From: WM-3-3 sp041660045
Lineage (GTDB): Bacteria > Pseudomonadota > Gammaproteobacteria > Methylococcales > Methylomonadaceae
Length of the DNA: 64,000 nt
NCBI GenBank assembly: GCA_041660045.1
Contig: JBAZXA010000013.1
Coordinates: 47,291-111,290 of the forward strand
Direction of reading: 5' to 3'
This document shows, piece by piece, positions 46,301 to 53,852 of this stretch. The translations under genes and the position numbers were made by a program. The notes below the pieces were generated by a model. The model had not been told where the DNA came from, did not search any database, and saw nothing but the letters and a program-made list of their open reading frames with translations. The stretch's first letter is position 1, and each line of letters begins with the position of its first letter.

Positions 46301-47446
46301 GTGTTAACAGCCGCCCCCACGCAACAGTGGATTGAAACTTGGCGTGCCGACATCAGCCCTATTTGGCATATGGAAAGTACCGGATTAGCCATGATGCATT
46401 TAAGTAACCCCGGTTTATGGTTGCCAGAATGGCACCCTTGGCCAGGTGAGCAAGTCAGCCTGCAAATTACCCGTCCGGCGGCAATCAGCGGACAAAACCT
46501 CACCATTGATGACAGCTGGCTAACCCTCAAGCCTGGGTTACGCGTGCAAGATGCCGTATTAAAGCTGACTTTGCGCAGCTCCCAAGGCGCTCAACACACT
46601 ATCTCTATCCCTGAGCAAGCGCAACTACAATCAGTTTCTATAGACGGTATTAACCAACCCATCCGGCAACAAGGCCATCAAGTAACCTTACCCATCAAAC
46701 CGGGTACACAAACAATTTTGCTAAATTGGCAGCTCGCAAGCAGTCTGTCCACCTTATTATCAAGCGCCAAAATAGATTTAGGCCTAGACAGTGTTAATAG
46801 CCATTTGAATGTTCAATTGGGCGAAGACCGTTGGGTGTTATTTGCTTTTGGCCCAAAATTTGGCCCCGCGGTATTATTTTGGGGCGTGTTAATTGTAATT
46901 ATCATATTGGCTATTGGTTTAGGCAAAATCCATTTAACACCTCTAAAATCATGGCATTGGGGTTTATTATTAGTGGGCTTAAGCCAGATCACGCTACCGA
47001 CGGCCTTTATTGTGATCGCCTGGTTAATCTTATTAGGCTGGCGGGGCAGCCATACCCTTAGCAAAGACATCTATTTTAACGCCTTGCAAGTCCTATTGGC
47101 CTTGCTTACCTTAATGTCCTTAGGCTTTTTATTCAGCGCCGTAGAACAAGGCCTACTCGGCTCGCCACAAATGCAGATTGACGGTAACCAATCTACTCAT
47201 AACAACTTAAATTGGTACCAAGACCGCAGTGGCTCAATCTTACCCTCTGCAACGGTAATCTCTGTACCCTTAATGGTTTATCGATTGCTTATGCTGGCTT
47301 GGTCGCTGTGGCTAGCTGCGGCTTTACTGAATTGGCTAAAATGGGGCTGGGCATGTTTTGCCAGCGATAGCCTATGGAAAAAGGCTGAACCTACCGAAGC
47401 TGAACCAACATCCGCTAGCCAGGCACCTGAACAGAAAAATCCCTAA
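43376..47446 (+). CDS. Large polytopic membrane protein with periplasmic domains, unknown
   Basis: 1356 residues. A signal peptide (ending near ATSKA) is followed by a roughly 450-residue beta-rich periplasmic domain and a helix cluster (about 472-565). A short loop and two helices come next (about 680-725), then a second periplasmic beta-rich domain (about 730-1145) and a C-terminal block of five or more helices from about 1155. The tail is acidic and Pro-rich. I do not recognise a family and see no enzyme motif. It lies 60 bases after mpl and 15 before trmN, so it may be co-transcribed; a role in the envelope is a guess from topology. Trp and Gln are unusually frequent. Confidence 0.75.
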   Translation: MKTIQYLILIYALLIPPIATSKALTPEQVPEPLKPWVNWVLQDSPEANCPFIYNSYGQKRCSWPTLLSLELSKRQGAFFANWQVYQDSWISLPGDSQHWPQNVTVNNKTALVLEKNGIPTIKLDAGFYQIKGDFFWDSLPDNLGVPQDTGLVNLKINGNSITIPTLKNGQLWLKSSDSGQVKAQTLENTLDLQVFRKIIDEVPTQVLTHLVLNVSGDQREVKLAMPLLQGFIPMQIQSPIPARLEPDGQLLVQVRPGLWQIDILARASQDFPALTLNPQENWPEAEIWSFEARPDLRVVEIEQANAIDPSLSNLPDDWKNLPAYRVNLGQTIHFNVIHRGDPEPEPNQLNLTRKLWLDFDGNGYTVNDHIEGRMSRDWRLNVLPQTQLGRATLNGDNQLITTQGENQQIGIEVRHGVINLDADSRIPGDISPISATGWQQNFQRVNTELNLPPGWRLFAVNGVDNVPDTWLSQWTLLDLFLVLIAALATGRLWHVQWGVFALATLALSWHEPNSPQLIWLNLLAATALIKVLPEGKFSLGVQWYRKLCWLALVLMVIPFMVSQVRFGLYPQLEYPSAASYPVEPQLVASEELDSTAASPEANMDEAQLRKAMPAQKPASLAFGVMTDEAVNFNRIDPKAKVQTGPGLPQWQWRKIQLSWNGAVDGQQQLQLWLSPPTLTLVLNIVRVISIVVLALLMFGLSHKLKLPFKSMPTALLITLLVPVMLGTSNKVWADIPEQSVLDQLRERLQQAPDCLPECAQISQMQLSINEHDLSINLQIHAQEDLIVPLPAQYEQWLPSQVLVDGEAALGLYRNEQGLWLKLSPGQHQVSLQGMTPGLAKFTLPLPLKPHRLTFDSKGWLIDGTLENALADNQIQFNRLSPASQNANKVLVEPSQLPPFVTVERILQLGLDWHVTTRIHRLTSADVPILLNIPLLAGEAVTSPGIPVKEGKAIISMASQETRVEWQSSLEKSEHIVLTAAPTQQWIETWRADISPIWHMESTGLAMMHLSNPGLWLPEWHPWPGEQVSLQITRPAAISGQNLTIDDSWLTLKPGLRVQDAVLKLTLRSSQGAQHTISIPEQAQLQSVSIDGINQPIRQQGHQVTLPIKPGTQTILLNWQLASSLSTLLSSAKIDLGLDSVNSHLNVQLGEDRWVLFAFGPKFGPAVLFWGVLIVIIILAIGLGKIHLTPLKSWHWGLLLVGLSQITLPTAFIVIAWLILLGWRGSHTLSKDIYFNALQVLLALLTLMSLGFLFSAVEQGLLGSPQMQIDGNQSTHNNLNWYQDRSGSILPSATVISVPLMVYRLLMLAWSLWLAAALLNWLKWGWACFASDSLWKKAEPTEAEPTSASQAPEQKNP

Positions 47447-47461
47447 TGCTGGCTTAAGCTG

Positions 47462-48187
47462 ATGTCAATTTTCCATTGCCAGCAATTTTCTGTACGGCAA
47501 CAAAACTCGGCCATGAAAATTTGCACGGACAGCTTATTATTTGGCGCCATGGCGCCGGTAACTACCGGCGCACAGGTGCTCGATATAGGCACAGGCACAG
47601 GCATATTAGCGCTAATAGCAGCGCAACTTGGTGCTGCAAGCGTCACCGCAGTGGAACTTATCGAACCCACCTACCACGAAGCCCAGCATAATTTTAGCCG
47701 CAGCCCTTGGCCTGAGCGCTTACATGCCCGGCATCAAAGCATCCAAGCCTTTGCTGAAAACTGCACAGTAAGTTATGACCTTATTATCAGCAACCCACCG
47801 TTTTTTAATAATCAGTCTAAAAGTACAAACCCACATAAAAAAACAGCAAGACACGATGACCAACTAGCCAATACCGAATTGATCCAGATAGCCCGTAAAC
47901 TGCTAAAACCGGATGGCCTTTTTTTCGTACTCGTTTCTGTAACGGCGCTCAATAATTGTCTAAGTACTGCCAGCGCAGCCGGTTTGCAGTTACAGTCGCA
48001 GACATTTTTACGAGGCTTTGTCCACAATCCGGCGCGAGTGTGCGCCTTAGGCTTTAGCTTTCAAGCGGCCACCCCTACCATACAAACGCTCACAATTTAC
48101 GAGGCTGCGGGAGTATATAGCCCAGCTAGCCGCCTGTACTTATCGGATTTTTTATTGCGCTTTGCCACTCAACAGCCACAAGCTTAA
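47462..48187 (+). CDS. trmN: tRNA1(Val) (adenine(37)-N6)-methyltransferase
   Basis: 241 residues of the YfiC/TrmN6 family. It opens with FHCQQFSVRQQNSAMKICTDSLLFGA, has the SAM-binding DIGTGTGILALIAAQ and the N6-methylase motif ISNPPFF. It methylates A37 of tRNA-Val. It starts 15 bases after the large membrane protein gene. Confidence 0.9.
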   Translation: MSIFHCQQFSVRQQNSAMKICTDSLLFGAMAPVTTGAQVLDIGTGTGILALIAAQLGAASVTAVELIEPTYHEAQHNFSRSPWPERLHARHQSIQAFAENCTVSYDLIISNPPFFNNQSKSTNPHKKTARHDDQLANTELIQIARKLLKPDGLFFVLVSVTALNNCLSTASAAGLQLQSQTFLRGFVHNPARVCALGFSFQAATPTIQTLTIYEAAGVYSPASRLYLSDFLLRFATQQPQA

Positions 48188-48238
48188 GTATTTAAGAACC
48201 GCCTCACACGACTTCGCTTCAAAAGCCTCCAAAATCAG

Positions 48239-48376
48239 CTACACTTTGCTACTAGACTCATTTTTTGGCTTTTCCATACTTGATAAGATTTTCTTAGCTG
48301 CTTTCTTAGACGGAGGCTCCGCTGATAGCGGTAACTTAATCACCTTCCAGCGCAGCCAAAATCTGCTGGCAAACAC
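48239..48376 (-). other. Possible 45-codon frame, lysine-rich, antisense in the trmN-CSD gap
   Basis: A GTG-started minus-strand frame (VFASRFWLRWKVIKLPL ... AKKILSSMEKPKNESSSKV) fills most of the 218-base gap between trmN and the cold-shock-domain gene. A competing plus-strand frame (48162-48422) covers the same bases. Neither has a convincing RBS, so this is listed only as a candidate. Confidence 0.2.
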
Positions 48377-48405
48377 TATCTACAACAGCCACTTACAAGC
48401 TAAGC

Positions 48406-49035
48406 ATGCGTCAACTTGGTAAAATTACAAATTGGAAAGATGAACAAGGCTTTGGCTTTATCAGCCCGATGAATGGCGGAAATATTGCATTTGTCCATAT
48501 TAAAGCGTTTTCTAAACGCTCTCGGAGACCTGCAATTGGTGATAAGGTCAGTTATGAGCTAGCTGTTGATGAGCACGGCCGTTTGCGCGCCGATAACGTG
48601 CGCCTTAACACCGCACGTAAAGCCAGCCTTATAAGCTATTTAAGAGGCTTAGGGTTAATTCTATTTAGCAGTTTTATTCTCGTTTCAGCACTCTTACAAC
48701 AAATCCATTTAATCATACCTATCCTATATTTGTTGATGAGTACCGCCACTTTTGTTTTATATGCCAAGGACAAGTCTGCCGCCCTGAATAACTACTGGAG
48801 AATTCCAGAATACACCCTACATATTTGCAGTTTGGCTTTTGGTTGGCCAGGCGCTTTGCTCGCGCAGATCAAGCTTCGTCATAAATGTAAAAAAATATCT
48901 TTCCAAATCGACTTCTGCCTCACTGTAATCATCAACTGTGGTGTGCTCAACTGGCTATATTCAAAAAATGGCAGCATTTTTGTCAACACGCTAATTGATT
49001 TAGCAACCAACACTTATCAGTTATTAAAATTATAA
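48406..49035 (+). CDS. Cold-shock domain - DUF1294 membrane protein
   Basis: 209 residues. The N-terminal cold-shock domain (about 1-66) has GKITNWKDEQGFGFISP and NIAFVHIKAF, covering RNP1/RNP2-like positions. A DUF1294 region with about four membrane helices follows (about 75-200), including YAKDKSAALNNYWRIPE and FGWPGALLAQ. The combination is a known fusion of unknown function, perhaps a nucleic-acid-binding module tethered to the membrane. Confidence 0.88.
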   Translation: MRQLGKITNWKDEQGFGFISPMNGGNIAFVHIKAFSKRSRRPAIGDKVSYELAVDEHGRLRADNVRLNTARKASLISYLRGLGLILFSSFILVSALLQQIHLIIPILYLLMSTATFVLYAKDKSAALNNYWRIPEYTLHICSLAFGWPGALLAQIKLRHKCKKISFQIDFCLTVIINCGVLNWLYSKNGSIFVNTLIDLATNTYQLLKL

Positions 49036-49116
49036 AGCTAAGCTTAGTGCCTTCAGCGCTGCAAAACACATCTTAAATCTAGCATTTCGCAGTATAGTTA
49101 CTTAACAAGGGAAAGC

Positions 49117-50430
49117 CTATCGCTTGCCTAAAGCAAAACCTCTTTGCAAAATGCCTCTTTGATAAAAATCACTGGCATTGATCTGGTGACTTTCTGCTTT
49201 TGTGATGTTTCTTATCGTGTAAACATCGCCTTGCTCATCTGTTTGCAATAAGGACAAATCTACTATCCGTTCAGGAATAGGATTTTTTTCTTGATCCAAT
49301 ATTAATAATACTTTTGGGCGTAGCCTCGACTTTTCATTAATTTCAACCACTAGCCCGACACAGCCATTAGTCAATTCAACAAAACAACCTGGTGGATACA
49401 CACCTAAGCTTTCAACAAATTTAATTACCAATAATTCATCCAAGTGCAACCCCATCATCTCGAACATTATTTTTGTAGCTTCAAGATGGGTACGGCCTTT
49501 TTGATAAACCCGGTCACTGGTAATCGCATCGTACATATCAACTATAGCAACCATTTTGGTATACAGCGGCAAACCTTCCGCCATAAACTTTTTTGGATAG
49601 CCTTTACCATCAATACGTTCATGATGGCCAAGTGCAGCCTCACAAGCACCAAAATACATATCGTGACTGGATAGCAATAATTCATGGCCCAGGGTTGTAT
49701 GACTTTGCATGATTTTCATCTCATCATCTTCTAACCGGCCAGGCTTATTCAGTATCTCTAACGGCACTAACATTTTACCCACATCATGCATCATTCCACA
49801 TAAACCTGCTTGGTTCAGATGTGCTTCTGACAAACCAATATGCCGGCCTAAAACTATAGCTAACACACAAACGTTTAAACTATGCTGTGCGGTATATTCA
49901 TCTCTATTTTTTAATTGTGTTAACCAGATCGAGGCATCTGGCGAATGTAAAATACTGTTAACGCATTCAGCTACTACTTGCTTTACTTGCTGGGTATCCA
50001 CGCCTTCGCCTTTAGCGATACGATCCATAAAATCCAAGACCACAGCACCAGAGGTATGATAAATTTCTTCCGCCCGGTTAATTTCATCCTCAAAATTACT
50101 TAATTTTTTAGGCGCTGAAGGGTATGCTGCAAGGCTTTTTAGGACATTATTATCTTCAAATATCTTAATACGTTTTTTTAACTTAGTAGTGTCTATATAA
50201 ACGTAGCTACAGATTCCCCGAATTTTTTGTATTTCCGACTCCTGCGTAATTTCAAAACCTTGAAATAGAAAATCTGTTTCTAACCAAGGCCGGTCCAATT
50301 CCGCTACAAACATTCCAATCTGAAGCAAATGCACAGGCGTATAGACACGTTCGGGCGTAATCACACGGTTATCAGTAATTATTTGCTTGTTTGCTTTTTT
50401 ACGCCCGAAAAAAAACCAATCTTTAAACAT
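49117..50430 (-). CDS. HD-GYP phosphodiesterase with DUF3391
   Basis: 437 residues. The N-terminal DUF3391-like segment (about 35-130) includes TPVHLLQIGMFVAELDRPW. The HD-GYP domain (about 165-345) has HDVGKMLVP, HTTLGHELL, GHHERIDGKGYP and IVDMYDAITSDRVYQKG. All metal ligands are present, so it should hydrolyse cyclic-di-GMP in the cytoplasm. It is the second HD-GYP enzyme of the window and stands alone. Confidence 0.92.
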   Translation of the reverse strand: MFKDWFFFGRKKANKQIITDNRVITPERVYTPVHLLQIGMFVAELDRPWLETDFLFQGFEITQESEIQKIRGICSYVYIDTTKLKKRIKIFEDNNVLKSLAAYPSAPKKLSNFEDEINRAEEIYHTSGAVVLDFMDRIAKGEGVDTQQVKQVVAECVNSILHSPDASIWLTQLKNRDEYTAQHSLNVCVLAIVLGRHIGLSEAHLNQAGLCGMMHDVGKMLVPLEILNKPGRLEDDEMKIMQSHTTLGHELLLSSHDMYFGACEAALGHHERIDGKGYPKKFMAEGLPLYTKMVAIVDMYDAITSDRVYQKGRTHLEATKIMFEMMGLHLDELLVIKFVESLGVYPPGCFVELTNGCVGLVVEINEKSRLRPKVLLILDQEKNPIPERIVDLSLLQTDEQGDVYTIRNITKAESHQINASDFYQRGILQRGFALGKR

Positions 50431-50592
50431 ATCTTATCCAATAATTTTTTTATAATGCTTAATGAAGTGTAGTACAAATTACCTGGACTGGCTCCCTTAG
50501 TGCGGGGTTAAATATTTATTTAATTGTGACTAAAAGTGGGGCATTTTATGTTCTCAAACGTCTTATTGATTAAATGATCCACAATAGGAGGC

Positions 50593-50838
50593 ATGATGAG
50601 AACTAAACAAACGTTTGATACCCCAAACAACTACCAAAAAACTCAAGCAGGGCCTGATTTCCCTTCCGCACGTTATTTTCAGGTTCATTTTCAATATTTA
50701 CATGAAATAATTGGTGATTTAAAAACACAAGTTGATAAAGCTAACCAACAAATTGCCGACTTGCAATTACAAATTAAAAATCAAACCGCACCGGATATCC
50801 CCCCCCACACCAGGGCGGGTTTTCACGAACTGGGCTAG
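50593..50838 (+). CDS. Small hypothetical protein with coiled coil
   Basis: 81 residues. A strong AGGAGG site precedes two successive ATG codons (50593 and 50596); the second has the better spacing. Residues about 35-65 form a predicted coiled coil (LHEIIGDLKTQVDKANQQIADLQLQI). No family is recognised. The C-rich then G-rich 3' end of the gene could also fold as a weak terminator. Confidence 0.6.
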   Translation: MMRTKQTFDTPNNYQKTQAGPDFPSARYFQVHFQYLHEIIGDLKTQVDKANQQIADLQLQIKNQTAPDIPPHTRAGFHELG

Positions 50839-51151
50839 TTTAACGGGGTATTTAACCTATTTTAACCAGGTTATATAACACAATTTAATTAAGTGGCGCA
50901 TGTTAACCCTTACATTGGGATATATAAAACATGCTTGTTTTATCTTAAGATACCTTAATTACACTAATAATAACAAAGACCTAATTAATACTAGGATTCT
51001 TCCGTGGATAGTTATGCGACACCCCCTACACATGGTATAGATATTGTATTACCGTTAGATCACGCCGTTGCGCCTAAAATTTTAAGACACCGCTAAAACA
51101 GTTAATTTTCTTAAGGCCCGTAACCTAGACAACTAATAAACAAAACGTATT
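50839..51151. other. Intergenic region upstream of tonB
   Basis: 313 AT-rich bases with a small TAACCT/AGGTTA inverted repeat near 50854-50874. It presumably holds the tonB promoter. No Fur box could be recognised with confidence and no gene is seen. Confidence 0.45.
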
Positions 51152-51976
51152 GTGAAATGGTCAATTTTAAAAAATCTGCAACCCTTTATGTTTTTATTTA
51201 AAGACGCCGACGAAAGTTCCACCAACGGTTTTTTATCGTCTGATGGGGCATCCTCCAACAACACCCTATGGCGTAACCTTCATACCGCCATGACAGGCGA
51301 AGAAAAACCGCGCACAATGTGGCTTTTACTCGGTGTTTTAGTTATCTTGCTGCATTTATGGCTATTTGTAGAAATTCTAAAACCCAGGCCCAGTCCTGTG
51401 ATAACTGAAGCAAAACCGTTACCTATTGAGGTTGCATTGGTCACTTTACCGAAACCTGAAGCCTTTAAGCCACCCGCGCCGCCCACCCCCGTTAAGCCAC
51501 CTGAGCCTAAAAAACCTGAGCCTAAGATTGTCAAAAAACCGCTAGTAAAGAAAAAACCGGCCATAGTACCCAAAAAAGCTGATTTACCCGCAGAACCGGT
51601 CGAAGTCAGCAAAGTGGAAGATACCGCGCCTGTTGCGCCAACACCGACACCTGTTGCGCCTGCAAAAACCGAAAACCCCAAAACAGAAGCCTTCACTGAA
51701 GCTAGCTTTCATGCTAATTATGGCTATAACCCGCACCCACGCTATCCGCAAATTGCCCGCTCCAGAGGCTGGGAAGGCAGGGTACTACTGCGCGTACATG
51801 TTTCAACAGAAGGCCTAAGCACTGGCATTGAAGTCCAACAAAGCAGTGGCCACGATATTTTGGATGAATCAGCTATTGAAGCCGTTAACAAATGGAAATT
51901 TATTCCGGCTAAACGTGGCGAAACAGCCGTCGCGAGTACCGTTATCGTACCTATCAACTTTACCCTCAAAAATTAA
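51152..51976 (+). CDS. tonB: TonB energy transducer
   Basis: 274 residues from GTG 51152. The cytoplasmic N-terminus is about 55 residues, longer than usual. A single helix (LLLGVLVILLHLWLFVEIL, about 60-80), a Pro/Lys-rich periplasmic spacer (about 90-175) and a C-terminal TonB domain (about 185-274, with YPQIARSRGWEGRVLLRVHV and SSGHDILDESAIEAV) follow. It couples proton motive force to outer-membrane receptors together with ExbB/ExbD encoded next. No receptor gene is nearby. Confidence 0.92.
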   Translation: MKWSILKNLQPFMFLFKDADESSTNGFLSSDGASSNNTLWRNLHTAMTGEEKPRTMWLLLGVLVILLHLWLFVEILKPRPSPVITEAKPLPIEVALVTLPKPEAFKPPAPPTPVKPPEPKKPEPKIVKKPLVKKKPAIVPKKADLPAEPVEVSKVEDTAPVAPTPTPVAPAKTENPKTEAFTEASFHANYGYNPHPRYPQIARSRGWEGRVLLRVHVSTEGLSTGIEVQQSSGHDILDESAIEAVNKWKFIPAKRGETAVASTVIVPINFTLKN

Positions 51977-52003
51977 TTCTTAAAGCAATATCAGGAGAAA
52001 TGA

Positions 52004-52663
52004 ATGCCGTATCACATTGCCCCAGCCATCATTATTAATGGCACCTTGTACACTTTGCTGGTTTTTTCACTGGTAACGTGGACAATCATCCTGTTCAAGG
52101 TTTGGCAATTTGCAAAAAGTAGTTACTATAACCGCAATTATGAGCAAGCATTTTGGGATGCTGCCGATCTTGAAGCCGCTAAAACCCTACCCCCAGAAAA
52201 ATCCCGTGGCCCTATTGCCCGTTTGGCTAATCGCGGCTTTGAATGGTTAGCTGATATGCAAAAGGAAAGCGGCCAAACACTGCGCTATAGAGGCTTATCT
52301 AAACAAGAACTCTTAGAACAAACCTTGCGTGCCCAGGCTCAAAAAGAGCAACGCCAAATGGAAAGTGGCTTGACTATGTTGGCCAGCATAGGCAGTACTT
52401 CGCCTTTTGTTGGATTATTTGGTACTGTATTAGGCATCATGCACGCTATGCATGAAATCACCAGTAATGGTAATGCCAGCCTAAATGTAGTAGCAGGCCC
52501 AATTGGTGATGCCTTAATTGCAACCGCTATTGGTATTGCTGTCGCAGTACCGGCTGTGTTGGCGTATAACTTTTTTCTACGTCGCGTCAAATATCAGCGC
52601 AGCACTTTAGAAAATTTTGCCGATGGTTTTATACACGTTGTTTTTGGCGTCGATACCAAATAA
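52004..52663 (+). CDS. exbB: ExbB / MotA-TolQ-ExbB proton channel protein
   Basis: 219 residues with three membrane helices (about 8-28, 124-146, 168-190), the ASIGSTSPFVGLFGTVLGIMHAM segment and IGDALIATAIGIAVAVPAVLAYNFF. It is the inner-membrane proton-channel subunit of the TonB complex. It lies 27 bases after tonB, with an AGGAG site. Confidence 0.93.
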   Translation: MPYHIAPAIIINGTLYTLLVFSLVTWTIILFKVWQFAKSSYYNRNYEQAFWDAADLEAAKTLPPEKSRGPIARLANRGFEWLADMQKESGQTLRYRGLSKQELLEQTLRAQAQKEQRQMESGLTMLASIGSTSPFVGLFGTVLGIMHAMHEITSNGNASLNVVAGPIGDALIATAIGIAVAVPAVLAYNFFLRRVKYQRSTLENFADGFIHVVFGVDTK

Positions 52664-52675
52664 AAGGATTATCCC

Positions 52676-53086
52676 ATGGCTTTTAAAACCCAATCCGAAG
52701 ACCAAGATACTATGAGCGAAATCAACGTCACACCTTTGGTGGATGTTATGCTTGTACTGGTTGTTATTTTATTGGTAACCGCGCCCTTGATTACCCAATC
52801 GGTTCGTGTTGAGCTACCAGAAACCACCGCTACTACACCCGATGTTAAAGACCCGCCTATGCAATTGAGCATCAACGAGCAAGGCGCGATAGAATTAAAT
52901 AAAGAACCCATCGCAGACTTAGCGGCCCTAGAAACCACATTAAAAGATGAACTAGCCCGTAACCCAGAAGCTGCATTACACCTTTATGCCGACAAAGCCC
53001 TTAATTATGGAAAAGTCGCTGAAGTCATGGCTACCGTGCAACACGCTGGCATTACCAAACTGGGTTTTGTAACTGTGGAAAAATAA
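52676..53086 (+). CDS. exbD: ExbD / TolR-family biopolymer transporter
   Basis: 136 residues, with INVTPLVDVMLVLVVILLVTAPL containing the conserved membrane Asp, and a periplasmic domain with LHLYADKALNYGKVAEVMA. It is a subunit of the TonB motor, 12 bases after exbB, and ends the operon. A weak hairpin follows at 53107. Confidence 0.93.
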   Translation: MAFKTQSEDQDTMSEINVTPLVDVMLVLVVILLVTAPLITQSVRVELPETTATTPDVKDPPMQLSINEQGAIELNKEPIADLAALETTLKDELARNPEAALHLYADKALNYGKVAEVMATVQHAGITKLGFVTVEK

Positions 53087-53106
53087 TTGCCACTACAAGA
53101 AAGTAG

Positions 53107-53132
53107 CCCGCTGCTAAAACTAAATTAGCGGG
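53107..53132 (+). terminator. Weak hairpin terminator after exbD
   Basis: CCCGCT and AGCGGG, a six-bp stem with a 14-base loop, are followed by TCTGTTTTCT, 20 bases after the exbD stop. Confidence 0.5.
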
Positions 53133-53346
53133 TCTGTTTTCTATCGGTTAAAATAGCTAGTTAAACAAGTAAATAATAATTACGTTTAATAGGCAATCTT
53201 AAACTCGCCAGTAACAGTTTTTGGACTAAACAACCTTGCTAGACCTGTTAATGTAATATTGGCTTACTCAGGGGCTAAACCTCAGAGCTCCCCTAACCTA
53301 CATTTTTAAGGCGACACGGATCAAAACAAGTTTAGCCAAAATCATG

Positions 53347-53352
53347 TATAAT
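53347..53352 (+). promoter_or_regulatory. -10 box of tRNA-Arg
   Basis: A perfect TATAAT lies 17 bases before the tRNA. No good -35 at normal spacing was found. Confidence 0.55.
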
Positions 53353-53369
53353 TTCATAGTCATCACTAT

Positions 53370-53446
53370 GCGCCCGTAGCTCAGCTGGATAGAGCGCAGC
53401 CCTCCGGAGGCTGAGGTCAGAGGTTCGAATCCCCTCGGGCGCGCCA
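53370..53446 (+). tRNA. tRNA-Arg (anticodon CCG)
   Basis: 77 bases with encoded CCA. The acceptor stem is GCGCCCG/CGGGCGC, followed by the G discriminator. The D arm is GCTC...GAGC and the anticodon stem CAGCC/GGCTG with loop CTCCGGA, giving anticodon CCG (Arg, codon CGG). The T arm contains GGTTCGAATCC. All arms close. It lies just left of the two giant foreign-looking genes; tRNA genes are frequent island boundaries. Confidence 0.97.
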
Positions 53447-53852
53447 ATTTGATACCCCCTAAAACTGCCATTTTAGCTCTGTGCTTTATATGTGCCTCAC
53501 CGGTAAAATCCTTAAAGTCACATACCTTACATTGACATCAGCCCGAAACTAAGCTTCGGGGGCTTTAAAGATTTCAAACAAAATAAAAGACACACCTTCA
53601 TTAGAATTAAATCATGCCAAAATTCCGTTGGCTACATAGATTAATTTTTAGCCGCTTTTCAAATGAAAACGGTTCGCTATTGAAATATAAAATCTAGTAC
53701 TTCCGATCTAGAACCCGCCAACTCCCGTCAAATATCTACATGGAATTATGTATAGGTGCATCAAGCTGTTCCAATTGATAGCACTATTGATTATGGAGCT
53801 GGTCTTCGGGTGAATAAGTGTTTGGCGCTATGAAGGGATTTGCACAGCTCCT
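53447..53852. other. Intergenic region between tRNA-Arg and giant genes
   Basis: 406 bases with no gene. A terminator-like stem AGCCCGAA/TTCGGGGGCT followed by TTT lies at 53540-53566 and may end the tRNA transcript. I found no direct copy of the tRNA 3' end that would mark an integration site, and no integrase fragment. Confidence 0.5.
53540..53566 (+). terminator. Possible terminator downstream of tRNA-Arg
   Basis: AGCCCGAA and TTCGGG(GG)CT form a stem with a two-base bulge and a 7-base loop, then TTT. Weak. Confidence 0.35.

Noticed and set aside
48162..48422. 86-codon plus-strand frame between trmN and the cold-shock gene
   Set aside because: Overlaps both neighbours, has no RBS and competes with an equally plausible minus-strand frame.
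50790..50825. C8 run and GGGCGGG as a terminator or G-quadruplex
   Set aside because: The pairing is imperfect and lies inside the small coding frame; there are too few G-tracts for a quadruplex.
53370..53852. Integrated element with tRNA-Arg as attachment site
   Set aside because: No integrase and no repeat of the tRNA 3' end was found near either edge of the giant-gene block.
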